From: DASWUZ01 sp036401375
Lineage (GTDB): Bacteria > Acidobacteriota > Terriglobia > Terriglobales > Acidobacteriaceae
Reading direction: 5' to 3'
Length of the DNA stretch: 64,000 bases
Assembly (NCBI GenBank): GCA_036401375.1
Contig: DASWVB010000016.1
Location: forward strand, 186,001-250,000
In this document: piece by piece, positions 43,728 to 52,404 of the stretch
Numbering within the stretch: the first letter of the stretch is position 1
How the letters are laid out: each line of letters starts with the position of its first letter
Translations under genes and position numbers: made by a program
Notes under the pieces: generated by a model
What the model saw: the letters and a program-made list of their open reading frames with translations, nothing else
Told to the model about the DNA's origin: nothing
Database searches by the model: none

Positions 43728-46328
43728 ATGAGCGGCACCATCAGCCGGCTGAGGACGGCCATCATCGTGCTGGCTACAGTGCTTGTGGCCGCGATCGTGA
43801 TCTTTCTGGCGTTTGCAAGATATGAGCGCCGCCGCCTGGTCCGCGATCTTCCGGCGAAGCTGGGGCTGCAGATCCAGGAGTCTGCGGACAGCTTCACGCT
43901 CTCGAAGTCAGATAAGGGCCACACCATCTTCACCATCCATGCGTCGAAGGCGGTGCAGTATAAGGATGGCGGGCACGCAACGCTTCACGATGTAAGTATC
44001 AGCCTCTACGGGCCGCACGGCGATCGTGCTGACAGCATCCGAGGCGCCGAGTTCGACTACGACAAAAAGTCTGGGATCGCTACGGCCGCAGGTCAGGTCG
44101 AGATCGATTTCCAGCCGCCTGCGCCGGGTACTGCCGGTTCGAGCGCGGCTGCCGTCACGACCGAGGCAGGGAAGGCACCCAGTTCCTCCGGCGGCATCAT
44201 TCACGTGAAGACGAGCGGCCTCGTCTTCGACAAGAACAGCGGCATGGCTACTACCCGCAACCTGGTGGAGTTCGAGACGCCTCAGGGCTCCGGGCACGCT
44301 ACCGGAGCGAGCTACAACTCGCAGGAGGGCGTCCTGGTGCTCGAGAGTGCTGTGCAGCTGGACTCGAGCAGCAACGGCAAGCCCGTCTCGCTCAAGGCGG
44401 AGCACGCTCAGATCACGCGCGACAGCCGCCAAGCATTTCTGCTGAATGCAGTAGCCGAGTACGACGGCGAGCGTACCTCGTCCGACAGCGCGATTGTCTA
44501 CTTCCGTCCCGACGGCTCGGCTGAGCACGTCGATGCCAAGGGCCACGTCGAAATCGCCGCCGGCGGAGGCCAGCAGTTGAAAGCCGAGACTGCCCAGATG
44601 CTCTTTGACCAGCACAGCCAGCCGCAGCACATCGATCTCGCCGGCGGCATCTTTCTGGTTGCCAACGATCAGGTGCACCACATGCACGGCGCGGCGGTCG
44701 AGGCCAAGCTGCAATACGGTGCGGGCTCCATCCTGCAGCATGTGCAATTGTTGAACGCAGTGAGCTTTGTGGATCAGCAGATCAGGCTTCCGGATGATCC
44801 CAACGGGTCAACCACACGCGAGGTGCGGGCGCAGCAGATCGAAATCGATTTCGCTCCAGGTTCCGGACCCGGTGAGGGCGAGCACTCGATCGCACAGCGC
44901 GTACTTGCGAGCGGCGGCGCGACGGTGGTGCTGCACACCATCAGTGCCAGACATCCCCAGCAGAACACGACCATCGGGGCCGAGACCCTGCTTGCAGAGC
45001 TGGCGAATGGGAATGCCATCACGTCGGTGAAAGGAAGCGGTCAGACTCGCATCGTTGACGTTGCCTCGGATGGTGCTACCCAGACCAGTACGGGCGACAA
45101 TCTCGTCCTCAGCTTCCTGCCTGTGACCGGCCGCCGCGTCGGTGCGAGGAAGAGCGAGGTTGCACTACCGGCGACGGAGATTCAAAGCGCCCTCCAGCAG
45201 GGCAATGTGGTGATCACGCGGACGGCAGCATTTGGAGCAAAGCAGCCCTCCGAACCTGTTCGAATCACGGCCGGACGGGCAGAGTATCGCTCCGCTGACG
45301 AGCTTCTTCACCTCTCTGGAAATCCTCGCTTCACCGACGGTGCGCTGGATCTCAGCGGCGACCAGATCGACTACCAGCGGCTGACCGGCTCAGCCACGGC
45401 CACCGGCAACATCAAGGCAACGTATCTGCAAAGATCGGGTCAGCCCGCGGAGACAGCCAGCGCCGCAGGCCGAGGCTCCTTCGCGCTGGGTGGCCCGGGT
45501 CCAGCTCACATCGTGGCCGACAGCGCCACCATCAACCGTGCAGCGGGCAAGGACCAGGGGAGCGCTGCCGGAGACGCGATCTTCCGCGGTCATGCACGGC
45601 TCTGGCAGGGGTCGAACTCCATCGCTGCGCCTGTCATCCAGCTCTCCCGCTCCGGAGAATCGCTCAAAGCTCATGGCGATGCTCAATCCGCAGCTACCTC
45701 GGGGGGAGGCGTCACGGCCACCCTCATCAGCCCAGGCGGTCCGGAGCACAAGGCCTCGACTGACCATATCCACAGCCGCGAACTGCTCTATTCCGAGGTG
45801 GCCCGCGAGGCTACGTTCTCTGGATCCGTACTGGCTCAGGATGCCGGCGGAACTATCCGTTCTGATCAGGCAGTGGTCTTCCTTGTACCCGCAACCAGGT
45901 CTGCGGGGTCTTCATCTGTTCGCGGAACGTCAACCAGCCAGCTTCCGGAGCCTACGGGCGTCCAAACTCAATCCGCTGACGGAGGCAAACAAGATGGCGC
46001 CCACGCTACTGCTGCCGCGTCGACGGGAGGTCCGGAACCGCGGGATGGGGCAGCTTCAGATCGCCAGTCCCAGATCGACCATATTGTGGCTACCGGGCAC
46101 GTCATCCTCGAGCAGCCGGGGCGCAGAGCCACGGGAGACAAGTTGATCTACGCCTCGCAAGACGGCACCTTCACGCTCACCGGCACTCCCGAGGTGGCGC
46201 CGCGGCTGATCGACGAAATCCACGGTACAGTCACCGGTGCGTCATTGATCTTTAACAGCCGCGATGACAGCGTGACCGTCAGCGGAGGTCAGTCACGCGC
46301 ATCGACGGATACGCGAGTGCGCCGCTGA
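43728..46328 (+). CDS. LptC-LptA fusion-like LPS transport protein
   Basis: 866 residues, far longer than LptC (about 190) or LptA (about 185). Residues 10-30 are an inner-membrane helix (AIIVLATVLVAAIVIFLAFA); the next 110 resemble LptC. The remainder is a chain of OstA/LptA-like beta units, seen as GAEFDYDKKSGIATAAGQVE, SGLVFDKNSGMATTRNLVE, LTGSATATGNIK and a final GDKLIYASQDGTFTLTGTPE with DDSVTVSGG, typical of LptA. It probably forms the periplasmic bridge carrying LPS from LptBFG towards LptD. Two Ser/Gly/Ala-rich linkers occur near 140-160 and 720-780. Its TGA overlaps lptB by one base. Confidence 0.85.
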   Translation: MSGTISRLRTAIIVLATVLVAAIVIFLAFARYERRRLVRDLPAKLGLQIQESADSFTLSKSDKGHTIFTIHASKAVQYKDGGHATLHDVSISLYGPHGDRADSIRGAEFDYDKKSGIATAAGQVEIDFQPPAPGTAGSSAAAVTTEAGKAPSSSGGIIHVKTSGLVFDKNSGMATTRNLVEFETPQGSGHATGASYNSQEGVLVLESAVQLDSSSNGKPVSLKAEHAQITRDSRQAFLLNAVAEYDGERTSSDSAIVYFRPDGSAEHVDAKGHVEIAAGGGQQLKAETAQMLFDQHSQPQHIDLAGGIFLVANDQVHHMHGAAVEAKLQYGAGSILQHVQLLNAVSFVDQQIRLPDDPNGSTTREVRAQQIEIDFAPGSGPGEGEHSIAQRVLASGGATVVLHTISARHPQQNTTIGAETLLAELANGNAITSVKGSGQTRIVDVASDGATQTSTGDNLVLSFLPVTGRRVGARKSEVALPATEIQSALQQGNVVITRTAAFGAKQPSEPVRITAGRAEYRSADELLHLSGNPRFTDGALDLSGDQIDYQRLTGSATATGNIKATYLQRSGQPAETASAAGRGSFALGGPGPAHIVADSATINRAAGKDQGSAAGDAIFRGHARLWQGSNSIAAPVIQLSRSGESLKAHGDAQSAATSGGGVTATLISPGGPEHKASTDHIHSRELLYSEVAREATFSGSVLAQDAGGTIRSDQAVVFLVPATRSAGSSSVRGTSTSQLPEPTGVQTQSADGGKQDGAHATAAASTGGPEPRDGAASDRQSQIDHIVATGHVILEQPGRRATGDKLIYASQDGTFTLTGTPEVAPRLIDEIHGTVTGASLIFNSRDDSVTVSGGQSRASTDTRVRR

Positions 46329-47056
46329 TGCAGAAACTCTCCACCGACGAGATTGGGAAATCCTACAAGCGGCGTCAGGTCGTGCGCGGGGTAAGCATCG
46401 AGGTCTCGCAGGGCGAGGTAGTAGGGCTGCTCGGTCCGAACGGCGCGGGTAAGACGACCACCTTCTACATGATCGTTGGACTGATCCCCCCGGATACCGG
46501 ACGGGTTATGGCCGATGCCGCCGACATTACTCGCGTCCCGATGTACATGCGAGCGCGGCAGTACGGTATAAGCTACCTGCCCCAGGAGCCGTCGATCTTT
46601 CGCAAGCTTACCGTCGAGGAGAACATGCTCGCCGTCCTCGAGTCGCAGTCGATCTCAGCAGAGACCCGTCGCGCCCGGACCGAGAAGCTGATCGACCAGC
46701 TTCATCTCGGCCACATTCGCAAGACTCGTGGATACGCACTGTCAGGAGGCGAGAGACGCAGGGTCGAGATCGCCCGGTGCCTCTGCATCCAGCCGTCGTT
46801 CATCCTGCTCGACGAGCCATTTTCGGGAATCGACCCGATTGCGGTTTCAGACTTGCAGGAGATCATCCTGGACCTGAAGGCCAGCGGCATCGGAGTGCTC
46901 ATTACCGACCATAACGTGCCCGAGACGCTCTCCGTCACCGACCGCGCCTACATCATCAACGAGGGCAGAATCCTGGGAGCTGGGACCCCGGAGCAACTGG
47001 GAAGGGATCCCGAGGTTCGCCGCGTCTACCTGGGAGAGGGTTTCTCGCCCAGCTAG
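46328..47056 (+). CDS. lptB: LPS export ABC transporter ATPase
   Basis: 242 residues: Walker A GPNGAGKTTTFY, Q-loop YLPQEPSIFRKLTVEEN, signature LSGGERRRVEIARCL, Walker B FILLDEPFSGIDPIAV, and the H-loop DHNVPETL. The length and DPIAV and DHNV features are those of LptB rather than LivF. It powers extraction of LPS from the inner membrane with LptF and LptG, which are not in the window. ATG overlaps the LptC/A stop, so both are made together. Confidence 0.95.
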   Translation: MQKLSTDEIGKSYKRRQVVRGVSIEVSQGEVVGLLGPNGAGKTTTFYMIVGLIPPDTGRVMADAADITRVPMYMRARQYGISYLPQEPSIFRKLTVEENMLAVLESQSISAETRRARTEKLIDQLHLGHIRKTRGYALSGGERRRVEIARCLCIQPSFILLDEPFSGIDPIAVSDLQEIILDLKASGIGVLITDHNVPETLSVTDRAYIINEGRILGAGTPEQLGRDPEVRRVYLGEGFSPS

Positions 47057-47166
47057 TCTTACGAAAGTCACGCATTGCCGAGTGGACAAGCACCCGGCAG
47101 AGGCGCTACACCTAAGATCAAGTATCCGGAAAGCATCCAAGCTCTCACAGTCCACGGCGATCAACT

Positions 47167-49077
47167 ATGGCGTTTCTTCAACCCAAGCTGAACCTGAACG
47201 TCTCTCAGCGGCAGATACTCACCCCTGGTCTGATGCAGATGGTGAGCGTGCTCGCGCTGAACCAGCTCGAGTTGAAGGAGATGATCGACGCCGAGATCGT
47301 AGAGAATCCGGTCCTCGAAGAGCTTGACGAGCACGTGCCCCTGATCGACGACCTCGCCGGCCGAGAGGCACAGATGGAGCGCCCGGCCGAAGACCTCGCC
47401 ACTGATGCGCTGCGCGACAAGAAAGATCCCTTCGACGAGATCGATTTTGGCTCCTACTTTCAGGATTACCTTGACCCCGGCTTCCGCGCGCCAAGCAACT
47501 TCGAGATAAGCGAGAAGCCCTCGTTTGAGCACTTCCTCTCTCAACCCAGCACACTGACGGACCACCTCAACTGGCAGCTGGGCTCCTTGAGCCTCCCTCC
47601 CGATCTGCGCGGCGCAGCAGAATACATCGTTGGAAACCTCAATGAGGACGGATATCTGACCTCGACGGACGAGGAGCTGCTGGCAGGCTACCTGCGGGAG
47701 AGGGGAGCGGCCAGTATTCCACTCCCTATCGAAGCACCTGGCGAGGTGAGCGCAGCGCTCCCCGGGGCGGGGCTGACGAACGGCCGGGCACATGTCTCAC
47801 TGCTGAGGCAGGAGCCCGCCGGGGCGCAGAACGGCAGAGGAGAGACGATCGAATCCGCCCGCGCACTGCTGGCGGCTGCCCTGAAGACGGTCCAGAACCT
47901 TGACCCCATCGGCATCGCTACGCGGGACTTGCGAGAGTGCCTGCTGGTGCAGATTGAGGCGCAGCGTCGCGGCTTTGAGCTCACCGAGGGAGCCTCGATG
48001 AAGCGATCCGACAGCAGCCGGCTCCGCGGCTCCAATCAGGTGCGCGCAGAGGAGCCTCTGTCGCACCTCGACCTCGCGGCGGCGGCAGACGACCCGATGC
48101 CCCTTGATGGAACGCAGGGTGCGTCAGCTTATGAACTGGAACCCGATACAGGGATGCCGTCTCAATCGCTGCGAAGCGCAAGCAGCGGCAACACCAGTAG
48201 CGGGAACACCGGCCGCAGCAACATCCTCAGCGCAACGCGACGGGAGGCAACTGCGATCAGCTCCCGGGGCCAGATTTTCAGTACAGCTGCAGCCCTGGTC
48301 GACAAGCATCTTTCGCTGCTGCAGAAGCGGGACCTTCGAGAAGTAGCGCGCGCGGTCGGCAAGTCTCATGAGCACGTTCAGCTCGCCTTCGACTTTATAC
48401 GCACTCTCGATCCAAGGCCCGGGCAGCGCTTCAGCAACTCCGAAGCCCGGCTGATTGAGCCTGACGTAGCTTTTGTTAAACGCGACGGTGAGTACATCGT
48501 GGTGATGAACGAGGAGCAGATGCCGACCCTGCGCCTCAACCAGGGCTACCGCCGGATGCTGACCCAGGAGGGCACTGAAAAAGATGTCAAGGAGTACGTC
48601 AAGGAGCGCTACCGCTCTGCGGTACAGTTGATGCGGAACATCGAGCAGCGAAAGAACACGATCCTGCGCACCTGCGAGGCGATCGTGCGCCGCCAGGGTG
48701 ATTTCCTTGAGCGCGGCGTTGAGGCCATGAAGCCGATGATGATCAAGGATGTGGCCGAGGAGATCGGCGTTCATCCCTCGACCGTCAGCCGCGCTGTCTC
48801 CAATAAATACGTTCACACCCAGCAGGGCGTGTTTGAACTGCGCTTTTTCTTCTCAGAGGGCGTGAACGGTCCGGAAGGTGGAGGAACGCCGCTGGTCCTG
48901 CTCAAGCGGAAGGTGAAGAAACTGATCGAGGACGAAGACCCGCGCAAGCCTCTCACCGACGACCTGCTCGCGAGCATGCTCCAGCAGCAGGGGATCGATG
49001 TCACTCGCCGGACGGTCGCTAAATATCGCGAGGATCTCCGCATCCCCAGCACCCATCAGCGGCGGGTGAGGGATTGA
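47167..49077 (+). CDS. rpoN: RNA polymerase sigma-54 factor with two long insertions
   Basis: Region I is normal (FLQPKLNLNVSQRQILTPGL, VLALNQLELKEMI), followed by an acidic region II and the core-binding domain (SFEHFLSQPSTLTDHLNWQL, NLNEDGYLTSTDEELL). Inside the core-binding domain are two low-complexity inserts, about residues 178-228 and 270-370, rich in Ala/Gly/Ser/Gln, which explain 636 residues against the usual 450-500. The helix-turn-helix (EEIGVHPSTVSRAVSNKYV) and the RpoN box (VTRRTVAKYRE near 618-628) are intact. Sigma-54 needs AAA+ activators for open-complex formation. Gene order lptB-rpoN-hpf-rapZ is conserved. Confidence 0.95.
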   Translation: MAFLQPKLNLNVSQRQILTPGLMQMVSVLALNQLELKEMIDAEIVENPVLEELDEHVPLIDDLAGREAQMERPAEDLATDALRDKKDPFDEIDFGSYFQDYLDPGFRAPSNFEISEKPSFEHFLSQPSTLTDHLNWQLGSLSLPPDLRGAAEYIVGNLNEDGYLTSTDEELLAGYLRERGAASIPLPIEAPGEVSAALPGAGLTNGRAHVSLLRQEPAGAQNGRGETIESARALLAAALKTVQNLDPIGIATRDLRECLLVQIEAQRRGFELTEGASMKRSDSSRLRGSNQVRAEEPLSHLDLAAAADDPMPLDGTQGASAYELEPDTGMPSQSLRSASSGNTSSGNTGRSNILSATRREATAISSRGQIFSTAAALVDKHLSLLQKRDLREVARAVGKSHEHVQLAFDFIRTLDPRPGQRFSNSEARLIEPDVAFVKRDGEYIVVMNEEQMPTLRLNQGYRRMLTQEGTEKDVKEYVKERYRSAVQLMRNIEQRKNTILRTCEAIVRRQGDFLERGVEAMKPMMIKDVAEEIGVHPSTVSRAVSNKYVHTQQGVFELRFFFSEGVNGPEGGGTPLVLLKRKVKKLIEDEDPRKPLTDDLLASMLQQQGIDVTRRTVAKYREDLRIPSTHQRRVRD

Positions 49078-49154
49078 TTTAGAATTGCCCTCTCAACAGC
49101 GAAGCAGCCGCCCGGCGCCTTTGCTCTCCGGGTGGTCGAACCCAGGAGACGCCA

Positions 49155-49814
49155 ATGCTCATTGAGTACACCGGCAGGCAGGTAGTCGTTACAAAGGCCC
49201 ACCGCGCCTTAGGGGATGAGGCTGTTGAGCGCATCCGCAAGATACTCGGGAAGACTACGAAGGTATGCATCATCCTCACGGCCGAAAAGTACCGGCAGTG
49301 CGCAGAGGTGACGGTCAAGACCCGTCTGCAGACCATGGTCGGCTGTGCGGAGTCGAATATCAGCATGGAGCTCGCCTTACGTGAGGCCCTCGGCCGCACC
49401 GAGACTCAGGCAGTGAAGTACAAGGACAAGCAGCGTGCTCGCAAGCGTCTGCCCAAAGAAGAGAAGCATCACGAAGAGAGCGAACTCGCACGGTCGCGGC
49501 GTCCAGGCCGCAGTGCAGCGGCGATCGCTCTAAAGCCCGACGTCGCAAAGTCTGCAGTCAATGGACGAGGCCCATCCAAGCCCGTTCTGCCGGTGACAGT
49601 TCACTCATTCCCGGCACGCGTTCCGGTCTCCGAACCGCACGTCGTGCGATCGCTTGATTCCGTCGCGCTGCGGCCGATGACGCTTGAAGAGGCAGTCAAG
49701 GAAGCGGAGTTCCGGGATCGCGAGGTCTTCGTCTTCCGCGATCCCAAAGGCAGCCTGATGGTGCTGCATCGCAAGCGCGACGGCAAGATGGAGCTGATCG
49801 AAGCTCCCTCGTAA
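49155..49814 (+). CDS. hpf: Ribosome hibernation-promoting factor, long form
   Basis: 219 residues from ATG 49155 with AGGAG upstream. Residues 1-100 are the ribosome-binding HPF domain (IEYTGRQVVVTKAHRAL, ERIRKILGKTTKVCIIL), a basic linker follows, and residues about 160-215 are the dimerisation domain (LRPMTLEEAVKEAEFRDREVF, LMVLHRKRDGKMELIEAP). Long-form HPF joins two 70S ribosomes into inactive 100S dimers in stationary phase. Its position after rpoN is the usual one. Confidence 0.9.
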   Translation: MLIEYTGRQVVVTKAHRALGDEAVERIRKILGKTTKVCIILTAEKYRQCAEVTVKTRLQTMVGCAESNISMELALREALGRTETQAVKYKDKQRARKRLPKEEKHHEESELARSRRPGRSAAAIALKPDVAKSAVNGRGPSKPVLPVTVHSFPARVPVSEPHVVRSLDSVALRPMTLEEAVKEAEFRDREVFVFRDPKGSLMVLHRKRDGKMELIEAPS

Positions 49815-49815
49815 C

Positions 49816-49843
49816 CTATCGACCCACGTCTGTAGGTCGATAG
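49816..49843. terminator. Hairpin between hpf and rapZ
   Basis: CTATCGACC (49816-49824) pairs perfectly with GGTCGATAG (49835-49843) around a ten-base loop, starting one base after the hpf stop codon. No T-run follows, so it may be a weak terminator, an RNA-processing site or a protein-binding hairpin. Confidence 0.35.
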
Positions 49844-49905
49844 AGGCGCAGGCTCCCGACCCTGGCCTGCCGGTCAGCATGCGCAGGGCGATGCTACGAT
49901 GGGCA

Positions 49906-50874
49906 ATGTCGCGGAAGGCCAAGCTAAAGCCAAAGAGCAAAAGCAGCGAAGCCGCCCTGGCGGTCAAGGCCGTTCGGAAGAAACAGGACTTGGCGCAGCC
50001 TGCTACCGGCGCTGAACTCGTCATCCTCACTGGCTTCTCCGGCTCCGGCAAAGCCTCCGCTCTCAAAGCGTTCGAGGACCTGGGGTTCTACTGCGTAGAT
50101 AACATGCCGCTCGAACTGCTCCCCCAGTTTGCTGACCTGGTCCGTCAGTCTACCGAGATTTCACGAGCTGCTCTGGTCGTCGATGTTCGCGAAGGGCAAG
50201 GGATCGAGCGCTTTCCCGCGATCCTGCGCGAGGTCAGGAAGACCCTCAAGACGACCGTGATCTTTTTAGAGGCCTCAGCGCCGGTGCTGGTGCGCCGCTT
50301 CTCTGAGACCCGCAGGCCGCATCCGCTCGGTCGCTCCGGTGGGCGCATTGAGACGGTCGTGCGCGCCATCAAGTCCGAACGCAAGGTACTCGAGCCGATC
50401 CGCAACGTTGCCGACCTCACGATCGACACGTCGAACTTCAACGTGCATGAGCTCCGCGCCTTCATCTTGAACAAGTTTGAGCGGGGGTCGACGGCCAAAA
50501 ATCTGCTCATCTCCTCGGTAAGCTTCGGCTATAAGAACGGCGTGCCGCTCGAGGCAGACCTGGTCTTCGACGTCCGCTTTCTGCCCAACCCGCACTTCAT
50601 TCCCGAGTTCCGCAAGCTCACCGGACAGCATCCGAAGGTCGCGGCTTATGTACGAAAGTTCCCGCAGACGCGCCAGTTTCTCGACCGCCTGACGGAGATG
50701 CTGCTCTTCCTGCTGCCCTTCTACATTCAGGAGGGGAAGAGTTACTTGACGGTCGCGTTCGGATGCACGGGCGGCCAGCACCGCTCCGTGATGATCGCCG
50801 AAGAGATACAAAAGCGGCTGAGCCGCGAGCACTACAAGGTCAAGACGATACACCGCGACATGCCGCGATCCTGA
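49906..50874 (+). CDS. rapZ: RNase adapter protein RapZ (YvcJ family)
   Basis: ATG 49906 (MSRKAKLKPK) is preferred over upstream starts at 49879 and 49891, since the conserved part begins only at residue 35 with the Walker A (LTGFSGSGKASALKAFEDLGF). CVDNMPLELLPQF, a Walker B-like VVDVREGQGI, TRRPHPLG and the C-terminal FGCTGGQHRSVMIAEEI with its conserved Cys-His are present. RapZ binds nucleotides and small RNAs, and in E. coli controls GlmS; in other phyla the targets are unknown. The usual neighbour ptsN is missing here. A TACGAT box ends 5 bases before the start. Confidence 0.9.
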   Translation: MSRKAKLKPKSKSSEAALAVKAVRKKQDLAQPATGAELVILTGFSGSGKASALKAFEDLGFYCVDNMPLELLPQFADLVRQSTEISRAALVVDVREGQGIERFPAILREVRKTLKTTVIFLEASAPVLVRRFSETRRPHPLGRSGGRIETVVRAIKSERKVLEPIRNVADLTIDTSNFNVHELRAFILNKFERGSTAKNLLISSVSFGYKNGVPLEADLVFDVRFLPNPHFIPEFRKLTGQHPKVAAYVRKFPQTRQFLDRLTEMLLFLLPFYIQEGKSYLTVAFGCTGGQHRSVMIAEEIQKRLSREHYKVKTIHRDMPRS

Positions 50875-50886
50875 AGGAAAACGACT

Positions 50887-51195
50887 TTAGGAGTGCAGCT
50901 CTCTCGATCTGAGGCTGAGCCACAGAGTCACCCCGGCGAGCTGGACCAGCGAAGTCCACTCTACGAGAGTCGCAGCCAGAGACCCATGCTGAGAGTTCAA
51001 CAGGAACGCACCCAGGAGAGCACAGAAGAGAAGGACTAGCGACCCAGACAGCGCTGTGCGGCCAAAGTTTGTACGTGCCCGCGGCAGGGCTGCCCTGACA
51101 GGAAGGTTCGACATCACGCGTGCAGTAAAGTCAGGCGGCAGCGTTACCGCGGGAGCGGCTTCAAGGGCCGATGCAATGCGCTCTTCATTGATCAT
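50887..51195 (-). CDS. Small membrane protein, probable anti-sigma factor
   Basis: 102 residues. The N-terminal 45 residues are soluble (INEERIASALEAAPAVTLPPDF) with no zinc-finger, and two helices follow (SLVLLFCALLGAFLL and LVQLAGVTLWLSL). ATG 51195 overlaps the sigma stop by ATGA and has AGGAGGT upstream within the sigma gene, so the two are translationally coupled. Family is not recognised; the role is inferred from this operon layout, shared with two other sigma loci in the window. Confidence 0.7.
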   Translation of the reverse strand: MINEERIASALEAAPAVTLPPDFTARVMSNLPVRAALPRARTNFGRTALSGSLVLLFCALLGAFLLNSQHGSLAATLVEWTSLVQLAGVTLWLSLRSRELHS

Positions 51196-51734
51196 CGTCT
51201 AACCTCCTGTAGAGCCTGCCGTTCAACGCGTTCTCGCAGCTTCTTCCGAGCGCGATGCAGGTGTGTGCGTACTGTACCTATTGGCATCTGGAGGGCCTGG
51301 GCGATCTGCTGGTAGCTGCGCTCCTCCTGATGGTAGAGCACCAGCACGCTTCGTTCAACCGCACTCAGACTTTGCAAGTGCGCTTCAACTATTGCGGCGA
51401 ATTCACTGTCCTGAAGCTGCTCTTCGGCGTTGCGTGAGGGGTGCGGCAAGCGGTCGCCCCAACCCTCGTCTTCATCAGTGATCGAACGGAGCGGCTCGTC
51501 TTCACGGCTCCGCCGCTTCCACTCATCCTGCGCGACGTTGACTATGATGCGGTACAAGTAGGTGGATACGAGCGCCTCCCCCCGGAACGAGGGCAACGCG
51601 CGGTAGAGCCGCAGGAAGACCTCCTGTGCCAGATCTTCCAGATGCTCGCGACTGCCAATGAGCCTGAGCAGAGTGCGAAAGACCATTGGCCCATGCTGCT
51701 CAACGACCGCTTCAAAGGTGTCGTCCGGATGCAC
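51192..51734 (-). CDS. ECF RNA polymerase sigma factor
   Basis: 180 residues from GTG 51734. Region 2: FEAVVEQHGPMVFRTLLRLIG, EDLAQEVFLRLYRALPSF and STYLYRIIVNVAQDEWKRR. Region 4: LSAVERSVLVLYHQEERSYQQ and PIGTVRTHLHRARKKLRER. Size and order are those of a compact ECF factor. Followed by a coupled membrane protein; divergent from a small membrane protein across a gap with a 10-bp inverted repeat. Confidence 0.92.
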   Translation of the reverse strand: MHPDDTFEAVVEQHGPMVFRTLLRLIGSREHLEDLAQEVFLRLYRALPSFRGEALVSTYLYRIIVNVAQDEWKRRSREDEPLRSITDEDEGWGDRLPHPSRNAEEQLQDSEFAAIVEAHLQSLSAVERSVLVLYHQEERSYQQIAQALQMPIGTVRTHLHRARKKLRERVERQALQEVRR

Positions 51735-51760
51735 AAATGGTAAGACCTCGGCAAGCCTTC

Positions 51761-51787
51761 AAAGTTTCACATGCGCAGTGAAACTTT
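51761..51787. promoter_or_regulatory. Perfect 10-bp inverted repeat in a divergent promoter region
   Basis: AAAGTTTCAC (51761-51770) and GTGAAACTTT (51778-51787) are perfect complements with a 7-base spacer ATGCGCA. A third TTTCAC follows at 51785. The site is between the ECF sigma gene (minus) and the small membrane protein gene (plus), 97 bp apart, so a dimeric regulator or operator for both genes is likely. Confidence 0.5.
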
Positions 51788-51831
51788 CACAACGGCTTCC
51801 GGTCTAACGCTGCCATTGAGGAGGATTTCTA

Positions 51832-52290
51832 ATGCTACTTGGAGTAATGGACTCACCCTTTGTAGTGCCGGTCGCGGGTTGCGCGATGATTCTGGGGCTG
51901 GGCTGCTTCGGTATCTATAGTGAGGTTGAACAGAAGAGGATGCGCAGCCAGGAGCGCATGGCTCTGCTCTCCAAGGGCATGTCCATCGAGGACGTCCAAA
52001 AACTCTTGAGCACGCCTGAGTTCGACCAGGACTCACCCAAGGATCCCATGCGAGTCCTGGGGACGGCACGCCGCGCTGCAACCGTGCTGCTCTCGAGCGG
52101 CCTTGGCCTTGTCATCCTGGGCTTTTTGCTGGCTTCCATCCTGCACCTGCATACCCTTCTGGTGGTCTCGGCTGGGGGCATCGTCCCGATCGCCATCGGC
52201 GTCGGCTTTCTGATCGACTACCGGATGCAGATGCGTGAGCTGAACCGGTTCGGCATCGACCTGGGTGGTCATCCAGCTGGGAGGAGTTAG
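51832..52290 (+). CDS. DUF6249-like small membrane protein
   Basis: 152 residues with GAGGAGG before ATG 51832. Three membrane helices (about 10-30, 82-103, 107-126) flank a cytoplasmic segment with ERMALLSKGMSIEDVQKLL, resembling DUF6249 membrane proteins that often accompany ECF sigma factors. Its divergent placement next to a sigma/anti-sigma pair suggests control by that sigma factor. Function unknown. Confidence 0.7.
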   Translation: MLLGVMDSPFVVPVAGCAMILGLGCFGIYSEVEQKRMRSQERMALLSKGMSIEDVQKLLSTPEFDQDSPKDPMRVLGTARRAATVLLSSGLGLVILGFLLASILHLHTLLVVSAGGIVPIAIGVGFLIDYRMQMRELNRFGIDLGGHPAGRS

Positions 52291-52404
52291 CGCGGCGTTT
52301 AGAATTTATGCCCGTTAGTAAAAAGCGTATGACGGGGCAGCGTATGCCGGCGGGCAGGCCCGCTACAATAGCACAGTGACTAAACCCCAACCCCGGGCTG
52401 GCGA

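Noticed and set aside
49078..49154. tRNA-like GGTCGAACCC between rpoN and hpf
   Set aside because: No acceptor, D or anticodon arms fit around it; the gap is only 77 bases and contains the hpf ribosome site.
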